Source of the DNA: Prevotella herbatica
GTDB taxonomy: Bacteria > Bacteroidota > Bacteroidia > Bacteroidales > Bacteroidaceae
NCBI RefSeq assembly: GCF_017347605.1
Contig: NZ_AP024484.1
Location: 1 to 64,000, forward strand
Length of the DNA: 64,000 bases
Direction of reading: 5' to 3'
Below the pieces are notes generated by a model. It was not told the DNA's origin, did not search any database, and saw nothing but the letters and a program-made list of their open reading frames with translations. Positions 56,646 through 64,000 of this stretch are shown here, one piece after another. The first letter of the stretch is position 1, and each line of letters begins with the position of its first letter. The position numbers and the translations under genes were made by a program.

Positions 56646-57950
56646 ATGAAAATATACAAGAAAATATTTACATTGGTTTTGCCTTTCTGCATTATAGTCC
56701 CAACTATGGCGCAGAACATAAAGACAACACCCCCAAGCACAAAATATTCAGCTTTCACAAATAAGTACATAGATAGTATGGAAGCAGCTAAAAGTGATTT
56801 TGATTATTCATTATCACAATATGGCAACGACTCTCTATATATATCTTTCTTTCCTAAAGCAAATTATGCTCCATTGTTCTTGCCACCAACATTTTACAAA
56901 GGTATATCACACAGAACATTGGCCATAGGGAGCTATAAGAATGATATGCAAAATGAGGCTATTGACAATGTCATGATGTCAATATACCTCAAAAGACCAG
57001 ACTTGATAAGAACCACAGAAAGTCATCTTGACATTATTGGACCAACACTTGAAGTTAATCACAGGATAACACCTGACGAACAACAACTTACAAAACATGT
57101 TGCTCCAAAAGCTGTTGAACCAGAATTAGAAGATTTCGGCATCAGTATATACAAGCCAAACTTCTGGTCATACAATGGTGATTACTATCTACAATTCCTC
57201 CAGAACTATGTTTCAGACAACTGGTATAAAGGTGGAGAAAGTAATTATAGTATAATTGGTGCAGTTACATTGCAAGCTAATTATAACAATAAGCAGAAAA
57301 TAAAATGGGAAAACAAACTTGAAATGAAATTAGGTTTGCAAACTTCTCAAAGCGACAGCCTCCACACATTAAAAACGACAGAAGACCTTTTGAGATATAC
57401 AGGTAAGTTTGGATTACAAGCCACTAAGAAATGGTATTATACTGTTCAGCTATTGGCAAATACACAATTTATGCGTGGTTACAAAAATAACGATGTATTT
57501 ACATATAGCGATTTTGCAAGTCCAATGAATATCAACCTATCTTTAGGTATGGATTACAATGTAGAATGGTTTGGCAAAAAACTTATCGGAACTATTCATC
57601 TAGCTCCTGCAGCATACAACTTCAAATATGTAAGCCGACTCGCATTGAGTACCAGATATGGATTAAGAGAAGGTCATCACACGTTAAATGACATTGGTTC
57701 TGAATGTACATTGGATTTAACATGGACATTCAGCGACATGATGAAATGGAAGACTCGCCTATACGGATACACAACATATAAACGTGCTGAAATAGAATGG
57801 GAAAACACCATAACATTCCAGTTTAACAAATATATCAGCAGTAACATATTCATATATCCACGCTTTGACGACGGAACTAAACGCGATGGTAAGTATGGGT
57901 ATTGGCAATACAAGGAATATGCCAGTATTGGATTTTCATATTCTTTGTGA
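56646..57950 (+). CDS. DUF3078 protein, outer membrane beta-rich
   Basis: 434-residue exported protein with a signal peptide ending near TMAQN. From about residue 160 it is a series of amphipathic strands (FWSYNGDYYLQFLQNYVSDN; WYKGGESNYSIIGAVTLQAN; KIKWENKLEMKLGL), the DUF3078 hallmark, and it ends in FSYSL with a terminal-strand character, suggesting an outer membrane barrel. Widespread in Bacteroidetes; function not known. Probably leaderless transcript (see promoter). Confidence 0.8.
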   Translation: MKIYKKIFTLVLPFCIIVPTMAQNIKTTPPSTKYSAFTNKYIDSMEAAKSDFDYSLSQYGNDSLYISFFPKANYAPLFLPPTFYKGISHRTLAIGSYKNDMQNEAIDNVMMSIYLKRPDLIRTTESHLDIIGPTLEVNHRITPDEQQLTKHVAPKAVEPELEDFGISIYKPNFWSYNGDYYLQFLQNYVSDNWYKGGESNYSIIGAVTLQANYNNKQKIKWENKLEMKLGLQTSQSDSLHTLKTTEDLLRYTGKFGLQATKKWYYTVQLLANTQFMRGYKNNDVFTYSDFASPMNINLSLGMDYNVEWFGKKLIGTIHLAPAAYNFKYVSRLALSTRYGLREGHHTLNDIGSECTLDLTWTFSDMMKWKTRLYGYTTYKRAEIEWENTITFQFNKYISSNIFIYPRFDDGTKRDGKYGYWQYKEYASIGFSYSL

Positions 57951-57957
57951 GAAAACG

Positions 57958-57989
57958 TTTGCTGATATCGGAATTTTATCGTAAATTTG
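57958..57989 (+). promoter_or_regulatory. Bacteroidetes promoter for pyrG
   Basis: TTTG (57958-57961), 20 bases, TAAATTTG (57982-57989), 29 bases before the GTG start. Confidence 0.77.
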
Positions 57990-58018
57990 CAATTTGAATT
58001 TTATAAAATTACATTATC

Positions 58019-59623
58019 GTGGCTGAAACAAAGTATATCTTCGTAACCGGAGGTGTGGTTTCCTCTTTAGGAAAGGGAATCATAAGTGCATCTATCGGTA
58101 AGCTTCTGCAATCCAGAGGCTACAACATTACAATTCAGAAATTTGATCCTTACATTAACATTGACCCGGGAACACTAAACCCTTATGAGCACGGAGAGTG
58201 CTACGTCACAGTAGACGGAATGGAAACAGACCTAGACTTGGGACACTACGAGCGCTTTACTGGAATTCACACCACTAAGGCAAACAGTATGACAACAGGT
58301 CGTATCTACAAGGCTGTTATTGATAAAGAACGCCGTGGAGATTATTTAGGAAAGACCATCCAAGTTGTACCTCATATTACTGACGAAATCAAGCGCAACA
58401 TTAAATTGCTCGGACAGAAATACCACTATGATTACGTTATTACAGAAATTGGCGGAACAATTGGTGATATTGAAAGTGCTCCTTTCATGGAGGCTATACG
58501 ACAAATGAAATGGGAACTTGGTAAGCGAGCAATAAACGTACATCTAACATACGTACCTTATTTAAAAGCAGCAGGTGAATTAAAGACTAAGCCAACACAG
58601 CACAGTGTAAAAGAACTTCAGAGCATAGGTATTCAGCCAGATATATTGGTTCTGCGCACCGAAAAGAATCTTGATGAAGGAATACGTAAAAAGGTTGCAG
58701 CATTTTGTAATGTAGACTTTGACTGTGTAGTACAAAGCGAAGATCTGCCTTCAATATATGAAGTTCCGGTAAACATGCAGAGTCAAGGACTTGATACAGC
58801 TATTCTTCGAAAGACAGGAGAGCCTATTGGTGAAACACCATCACTTGGTCCTTGGAAGGAATTCATTGAGCGTCGCAAGAATGCCAAAGATACTGTAAAT
58901 ATTGGTCTGGTTGGCAAATACGATCTTCAGGACGCATATAAGAGTATACGTGAAAGTTTGTCACATGCAGGAACATACAATAACTACAAAGTAAATATAT
59001 CATTCATAAATTCTGAAAATATAACAGAAGAGAATGTAGCCGAAGCATTGAAAGGTCAGGACGGTATTATGATTTGTCCAGGATTCGGACAACGTGGTAT
59101 TGAAGGCAAAATTATTGCAGCACATTATACACGTTGCAACGATATCCCTACCTTCGGAGTTTGTCTGGGAATGCAAATGATGGTTATTGAGTTTGCACGC
59201 AACGTACTTGGTTACCCAGACGCAAATAGTAGAGAGATGGACGAAAAGACTCCTCATAATGTTATCGACATTATGGAAGAGCAAAAGAATATATCAAATA
59301 TGGGTGGAACAATGCGACTTGGAGCCTACGAATGTATTCTCAAACAAGGAAGTAGAGTATTTGACATCTACAAGAAGGAAAACATTCAGGAACGTCACCG
59401 CCATCGCTATGAGTTCAACAACGAATTCCAAACTGAATACGAAAAGAATGGAATGATGTGTGTTGGACGAAACCCAGAAAGTGATTTGGTTGAAATAGTT
59501 GAAATACCTGGATTGAAATGGTATATCGGTACACAATATCATCCTGAATATCAATCAACTGTATTGAAACCACATCCACTTTTTGTTGATTTTGTAAAAA
59601 CAGCAATTGCTAATAAGAAATAA
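58019..59623 (+). CDS. pyrG: CTP synthase
   Basis: 534-residue enzyme amidating UTP to CTP. The synthetase half starts KYIFVTGGVVSSLGKGIISA and has KFDPYINIDPGTLNPYEHGE; the glutaminase half has the nucleophile in FGVCLGMQMMVIEFARNV and the HPEYQS histidine-glutamate pair. The start is GTG (58019), fixed by the conserved N-terminus. yidC begins three bases after the stop, so the two are one transcription unit. Confidence 0.97.
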   Translation: MAETKYIFVTGGVVSSLGKGIISASIGKLLQSRGYNITIQKFDPYINIDPGTLNPYEHGECYVTVDGMETDLDLGHYERFTGIHTTKANSMTTGRIYKAVIDKERRGDYLGKTIQVVPHITDEIKRNIKLLGQKYHYDYVITEIGGTIGDIESAPFMEAIRQMKWELGKRAINVHLTYVPYLKAAGELKTKPTQHSVKELQSIGIQPDILVLRTEKNLDEGIRKKVAAFCNVDFDCVVQSEDLPSIYEVPVNMQSQGLDTAILRKTGEPIGETPSLGPWKEFIERRKNAKDTVNIGLVGKYDLQDAYKSIRESLSHAGTYNNYKVNISFINSENITEENVAEALKGQDGIMICPGFGQRGIEGKIIAAHYTRCNDIPTFGVCLGMQMMVIEFARNVLGYPDANSREMDEKTPHNVIDIMEEQKNISNMGGTMRLGAYECILKQGSRVFDIYKKENIQERHRHRYEFNNEFQTEYEKNGMMCVGRNPESDLVEIVEIPGLKWYIGTQYHPEYQSTVLKPHPLFVDFVKTAIANKK

Positions 59624-59626
59624 TAA

Positions 59627-61564
59627 ATGGATAAAAACAACATTATCGGTTTTCTGTGTATTGCAGCAGTTCTAATAGGATTCAGTTGGTACAACCAACC
59701 TTCCAAAGAAGAACAAAGAAAAACTTTCGTACAGGATTCCATCGCTCAAGCACATAAGCTAGAGTCAGAAAAGACAGCTAAGCTGGCTCAGACTCAAAAA
59801 CAAGAAGAGGTAAAGAAAAATGTATTGGAAGATACGACAGCCTTATTTCATGCAGCCCTTCAAGGTAATGCACAAAAAGTTGTATTGAAAAACAACAAGA
59901 TTGAGATTACCCTTAATACAAAAGGTGCAACTGTAGAGAAAGCAGTCATTAAGAATTATATTGGTCACGATATCAAAAAGAAAGACGGTTCTAATGACAA
60001 AAAGGATGTAACTCTTTTTGATGGCGCTGATCAGAGCTTAAACTACACGCTAACTGCCAAAGAGGCAAACATAAGTACAAGTGACTTGTATTTCCAAACT
60101 TCTGGCGTTACAGATTCTACGGTTACATTTACAGCTCAAGCCGGAGCAGGAAAGACTATTTCTTTTAAATATGTACTTGGAAAAGACTACATGCTGCACA
60201 TGCAAATGAGTGCACAAGGTATGGCTGATCTTTTCGCTCCTAACACCCAGAATATGGATGTTAATTGGAAGGACAAAGCTAGACAGCAAGAGCGAGGCTT
60301 TTCTTTTGAAAACAGATATGCTACATTAACATATCACAAGACAGAAGGTGGAACAGACTACCTGAATGAAAGTAAAGAGAATGTTGACAAAAGTATAGAA
60401 GAAAAGATAGACTGGGTAGCCTTTAAAAATCAATTCTTCAGTGCAGTTATGATTGCCCAGAATGATTTTCAGGAAAATGCCCTTATGACATCTATTCCAC
60501 AACAGAAGGGTTCTGGATATCTTAAACAGTATGAGGCAAAGATGAAGACATTCTTTGACCCAAGTGGTAAGACCCCTTCTAAATTTGACTTCTATTATGG
60601 TCCTAATGACTTCCGTCTTCTGCAAAAAATACAGAATGAAAGTAAGTTTAATAAAGACCTACAGCTAGAAAGACTTGTATATCTAGGATGGCCTCTATTC
60701 AGAATAATCAATAGATGGTTTACCCTTTATGTGTTCGACTTCCTTACTGGGATGAACATCAATATGGGTATTATATTGATTCTTATCACACTACTTCTGA
60801 AGCTCATAACCTATCCAATGGTAAAGAAAAGCTACATGAGTTCTGCAAAGATGAGAGTATTAAAGCCTAAGTTGGATGCGGCTACATCACAATTCAGTAA
60901 GCCAGAAGACCAGATGCAAAAACAACAGGCAATGATGGCTGAATATTCCAAATACGGTGTCAGTCCATTATCTGGCTGTCTGCCAATGCTGATACAAATG
61001 CCTATTTGGATTGCAATGTTCAACTTTGTGCCAAATGCCATACAGCTACGTGGAGAGAGTTTCTTATGGATAAAGGATTTAAGTACATTTGATCCTATAT
61101 TAGAATGGAACAAAAACTTATGGCTTATCGGTGACCACTTGAGTTTAACTTGTATCCTGTTCTGTATTTCTAATGTATTATATACACTGATGACAATGCG
61201 TCAGCAAAGAGACCAGATGGTAGGTCAGCAAGCAGACCAAATGAAGATGATGCAATGGATGATGTATCTTATGCCAGTGATGTTCTTCTTCATGTTCAAT
61301 GATTACAGTGCTGGTCTAAACTTCTACTACTTCATAAGTTTATTCTTCAGTGCTGCTGTTATGTGGGCTTTGCGTAAGACAACAGACGATGAAAAACTTC
61401 TGAGAATCCTTGAGAAGCGCTATAATGCAAATCAAAACAATCCTAGCAAGAAAACAAGTGGACTTGCCGCTCGTCTTCAGGCTATTCAGGAAATGCAGAA
61501 GAAACAACAAGAAGAAGTGCATAAAAAGCAGGACGACTTGAACAAAAAGAAAAAAGGACTTTAA
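59627..61564 (+). CDS. yidC: Membrane protein insertase YidC
   Basis: 645-residue inner membrane insertase. An N-terminal membrane segment (IGFLCIAAVLIGFSWYNQ) is followed by a large periplasmic beta-sandwich domain (about 70-350) and the core five-helix domain from about 360 (LLKLITYPMVKKSYMSSAKM; LPMLIQMPIWIAMFNFV; MYLMPVMFFFMFNDYSAGLN). The tail is basic. Length and layout are those of the Gram-negative type. A large hairpin follows before the DPP5 gene. Confidence 0.96.
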   Translation: MDKNNIIGFLCIAAVLIGFSWYNQPSKEEQRKTFVQDSIAQAHKLESEKTAKLAQTQKQEEVKKNVLEDTTALFHAALQGNAQKVVLKNNKIEITLNTKGATVEKAVIKNYIGHDIKKKDGSNDKKDVTLFDGADQSLNYTLTAKEANISTSDLYFQTSGVTDSTVTFTAQAGAGKTISFKYVLGKDYMLHMQMSAQGMADLFAPNTQNMDVNWKDKARQQERGFSFENRYATLTYHKTEGGTDYLNESKENVDKSIEEKIDWVAFKNQFFSAVMIAQNDFQENALMTSIPQQKGSGYLKQYEAKMKTFFDPSGKTPSKFDFYYGPNDFRLLQKIQNESKFNKDLQLERLVYLGWPLFRIINRWFTLYVFDFLTGMNINMGIILILITLLLKLITYPMVKKSYMSSAKMRVLKPKLDAATSQFSKPEDQMQKQQAMMAEYSKYGVSPLSGCLPMLIQMPIWIAMFNFVPNAIQLRGESFLWIKDLSTFDPILEWNKNLWLIGDHLSLTCILFCISNVLYTLMTMRQQRDQMVGQQADQMKMMQWMMYLMPVMFFFMFNDYSAGLNFYYFISLFFSAAVMWALRKTTDDEKLLRILEKRYNANQNNPSKKTSGLAARLQAIQEMQKKQQEEVHKKQDDLNKKKKGL

Positions 61565-61573
61565 TATAAAGAT

Positions 61574-61666
61574 AACCACAGATTCAAAAGACTGCACAGA
61601 TTTTAATATATACATATATATGAAAAAATTAAAATCTGTGCTTTATATTGGAATCTGTGGTTTTTT
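61574..61666 (+). terminator. Nested hairpin with T run after yidC
   Basis: Outer stem AACCACAGATTC (61574-61585) with GAATCTGTGGTT (61651-61662); inner stem GCACAGATTTTAAT (61594-61607) with ATTAAAATCTGTGC (61628-61641). TTTTTT follows at 61661-61666. It looks like a terminator built from the CACAGATT repeat words seen in Bacteroidetes intergenic sequence. Confidence 0.75.
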
Positions 61667-61682
61667 ACTTTTAATTACATCA

Positions 61683-63839
61683 ATGAATAAAACTATTGCA
61701 TTAGCAATGACAGCCACGATGCTGGCTGTATCGCCAAAAATTGATGCCCAAACAATGATTGGACCAAACAACATTAAACTAGAATCAGACCTAATGACCC
61801 CCGAAGCACTTTGGGCGATGGGAAGAATTGGTTCTTCAGAGGCATCACCTGACGGTAAACAAATTGTTTATCAAGTATCATACTACAGTGTGCAGGAAAA
61901 CAAAAGCCACACAATGCTTTTCGTACAGAATGCTGACGGTAAGAACAAACGCCAACTGACGAAAGACGAAAAGAGCGAAAGCGACGCTACATGGATTGAA
62001 AGCGGAAAGAAAATCGCTTTTATTCGCAGTGGTGAAATATGGAGTATGAATGCCGACGGAAGTGAGCGCAAACAACTTTCAAATACAGATGGAAGTGTTG
62101 AGGGCTTTAAGTTCTCTCCTGACGGAAAGAGAATCGTCTATATAAAGAGCATTCCATATTATGGATCTATCAAAAAAAATCCTAATGACCTCCCTAAAGC
62201 AAGTGGACGTCTTATCACAGACATGAACTATCGCCACTGGGATCATTATGTAGAAACTATTGCACATCCTTTTGTTGCAGAAGTAACAAATGAAGGTATC
62301 AGTAATGCCAAAGACATCATGGAAGGTCAACCATACGAGTCACCTGTAGCACCATTTGGTGGTATAGAGCAGATTGCATGGAGTATGGATTCCAAAAGCA
62401 TAGCATACACAAGCCGAAAAAAAGAAGGTGTTGAATATGCTATTTCAACAGACACAGACATATACCTTTACAACCTTGCTACAGGAAAGACCGTAAATAT
62501 TTGCAAGCCAGAAGGCTATAAAGAGCCTAAAATTGACGCCACCAAGAGCATGAAAGACCAAGCAGTCAATCATCAGCAAGGCGACATGCATGTTGGCTAT
62601 GACGTAAATCCTAAATTCTCGGCTGATGGCAAATATATTGCTTGGCAAAGTATGGCTCGTGACGGTTATGAGAGTGATCGCAATAGACTTTGCGTTATGG
62701 AAATTGCAACTGGCAAAAAGAAATATGTAACAGAAAGTTTCGATTCAAATGTTGACGATTACTGTTGGAGCAAAGATTCAAAGAATCTATATTTCATGGG
62801 AGTTTGGCATGCAACAGAAATGCTATACCAAACGAATCTTGAAGGAAAAATAATGCAAATCACTGATGGTTGGTATGATTATGGAAGCGTACAGCTAGCC
62901 AACAATAGCAATTATCTTCTAGCAAGCCGCCATTCACATCAATATGGTGATGAACTATATATTGTGAAACCTGGTAAGGAAAAGAAAGCAAAAGTAGAAC
63001 AAGTAACATTTGAGAATAAGCACATCTACGATCAACTTGCATTAGGTAAGACTCAGCAGCGTTGGGTTAAAACAACTGATGGTAAAGAGATGCTAGTATG
63101 GCTGATATTACCACCACATTTTGATATCAACAAAAAATACCCTACTCTATTATTCTGCGAAGGTGGACCACAAAGTCCTGTAAGTCAGTTTTGGAGTTAT
63201 CGTTGGAACCTTCAGATTATGGCTGCAAACGGTTATATAGTCGTTGCACCAAACCGCAGAGGATTACCAGGATTCGGAAGTGAATGGAACGAGGAAGTTA
63301 GCGGAGACTGGACAGGTCAATGCATGAATGATTATCTTAGTGCTATTGATGACGCAGCTGAATTGCCTTTTGTAGACAAAGATCGTCTTGGATGTGTAGG
63401 AGCTAGCTTCGGAGGTTTCTCTGTTTATTATCTTGCAAGCCATCACAACAAACGTTTCAAAGCTTTCATTGCACATGACGGAGCATTTAATCTTGAAAGC
63501 ATGTACACAGATACAGAAGAAGCTTGGTTCAGCAACTGGGAATACGAAGACGCTTTCTGGAATAAAAACGCTAGCGCTAATGCAGTAAAGACATATAACA
63601 ATAGCCCACACAAATTTGTTGATAAATGGGATACCCCTATTCTTGTCATTCATGGAGAAAAAGACTATCGTATCAATGCAAATCAAGGTATGGGAGCTTT
63701 CAATGCTGCAAGAATGCGCGGCATTCCAGCAGAGTTACTTTTATTCCCTGATGAAAACCACTGGGTATTGAAACCACAAAATGGTATTCTGTGGCAAAGG
63801 ACATTCTTCAACTGGTTGGATAAATGGTTGAAAAAATAA
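61683..63839 (+). CDS. dpp5: S9 family peptidase, DPP5 type
   Basis: 718-residue exported prolyl-oligopeptidase-family peptidase, closely resembling Porphyromonas gingivalis dipeptidyl peptidase 5 as I recall its sequence. The N-terminal domain is a WD-like propeller (MNADGSERKQLSNTDGSVEG; ITDMNYRHWDHYVETIAHPF), and the catalytic domain carries the serine in GASFGGFSVYYLA (S575), the aspartate in ILVIHGEKDYRI and the histidine in PDENHWVLKPQ. I place the start at 61683 (MNKTIALAMTATMLAVSP) since an ATG at 61620 lies inside the preceding hairpin; 61683 gives a normal signal peptide. It probably acts on peptides in the periplasm. Confidence 0.9.
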   Translation: MNKTIALAMTATMLAVSPKIDAQTMIGPNNIKLESDLMTPEALWAMGRIGSSEASPDGKQIVYQVSYYSVQENKSHTMLFVQNADGKNKRQLTKDEKSESDATWIESGKKIAFIRSGEIWSMNADGSERKQLSNTDGSVEGFKFSPDGKRIVYIKSIPYYGSIKKNPNDLPKASGRLITDMNYRHWDHYVETIAHPFVAEVTNEGISNAKDIMEGQPYESPVAPFGGIEQIAWSMDSKSIAYTSRKKEGVEYAISTDTDIYLYNLATGKTVNICKPEGYKEPKIDATKSMKDQAVNHQQGDMHVGYDVNPKFSADGKYIAWQSMARDGYESDRNRLCVMEIATGKKKYVTESFDSNVDDYCWSKDSKNLYFMGVWHATEMLYQTNLEGKIMQITDGWYDYGSVQLANNSNYLLASRHSHQYGDELYIVKPGKEKKAKVEQVTFENKHIYDQLALGKTQQRWVKTTDGKEMLVWLILPPHFDINKKYPTLLFCEGGPQSPVSQFWSYRWNLQIMAANGYIVVAPNRRGLPGFGSEWNEEVSGDWTGQCMNDYLSAIDDAAELPFVDKDRLGCVGASFGGFSVYYLASHHNKRFKAFIAHDGAFNLESMYTDTEEAWFSNWEYEDAFWNKNASANAVKTYNNSPHKFVDKWDTPILVIHGEKDYRINANQGMGAFNAARMRGIPAELLLFPDENHWVLKPQNGILWQRTFFNWLDKWLKK

Positions 63840-63854
63840 AATTATAATAATATT

Positions 63855-64000
63855 ATGGGAGAGAAAATAAGACAAATACTTAGTGATTCTTCAAGTGCAC
63901 GATGGACAGCACTTCTGATAGTTTCATTTACAATGATGATGGGATATTTCATTACAGATGTGATGTCACCATTGGAAGTTTTGCTCACAAAAACCACAGC
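63855..64000 (+). CDS. MFS transporter, 3'-truncated by the window edge
   Basis: The first 48 residues of a membrane protein beginning MGEKIRQILSDSSSARWTAL, then a hydrophobic segment LLIVSFTMMMGYFITDVMSP, the typical first helix of Bacteroidales major facilitator transporters. It starts 15 bases after the DPP5 stop. The substrate is unknown because the rest is outside the window. Confidence 0.65.
   Translation, partial: MGEKIRQILSDSSSARWTALLIVSFTMMMGYFITDVMSPLEVLLTKTT

Noticed and set aside
1..64000. tRNA or rRNA genes
   Set aside because: No cloverleaf-like or rRNA-like segments were found in the intergenic stretches by reading; a dedicated scan would be decisive.

Overview
This is an AT-rich chromosomal window from a Bacteroidales bacterium, most likely of the Prevotella group (Prevotellaceae). 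The assignment rests on lineage-typical genes (TamL, DUF3127, DUF3078, DUF4296, DUF4738, DUF4835, HU-CCDC81/SPOR, class III fructose bisphosphatase, DPP5-type S9 peptidase) and on many promoters of the Bacteroidetes type (TTTG, about 20 bases, TAnnTTTG). I see no rRNA, tRNA or CRISPR array. Species cannot be named from the sequence alone.

Layout. 1-8.5 kb: 5'-truncated thrC, uvrA, a GT2 glycosyltransferase without a standard start codon, a small lipoprotein, a YycJ-type metallo-hydrolase, and tamL on the minus strand. 8.5-14.5 kb: an accessory island between divergent tamL and an rRNA/tRNA methyltransferase gene. It holds an AbiH-family gene, a compact Gabija-like pair (OLD-type ATPase/TOPRIM nuclease plus short UvrD-like helicase) and a repeat-rich stretch with an 81-bp inverted-repeat element. 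14.5-18.1 kb: methyltransferase, membrane protein, bifunctional hisB, then rplU-rpmA. 18.5-26.5 kb: DUF3127 (minus), then dnaN, an exonuclease, coaBC, DUF4835, recN and a degenerate-protease/TPR protein. 26.6-35.1 kb: a minus-strand run ileS, DksA-like, lspA, DUF4296, a 67-residue protein, nadC and a C69 peptidase. 35.2-40.7 kb: an AspT-like permease, a 1-kb gene-free stretch with paired palindromes, and a minus-strand rfbC-ugd-DUF4738 operon. 41.1-53.8 kb: HU/SPOR and FHA proteins, purU, hisHAFIE, ftsE, lysC, lysA, a second GT2, an unknown and fbp. 53.9-64 kb: a TonB-domain protein, a DUF2264-like secreted protein (minus), a DUF3078 protein, pyrG, yidC, dpp5 and the start of an MFS transporter.

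Most of the window is ordinary core metabolism and housekeeping: histidine (hisB separated from hisHAFIE), lysine and threonine synthesis, one-carbon metabolism, CTP, NAD and CoA synthesis, DNA replication and repair (dnaN, recN, uvrA), and envelope biogenesis (tamL, yidC, lspA, ugd, rfbC). The part most likely to be interesting is 8.5-14.5 kb: a three-gene candidate phage-defence island followed by a small non-coding or non-autonomous element of unknown nature. Secondary points of interest are the twin palindromes near 37.7 kb, interlocked divergent promoters near 56.6 kb, several apparently leaderless genes, and a secreted pseudo-protease fused to TPR repeats.
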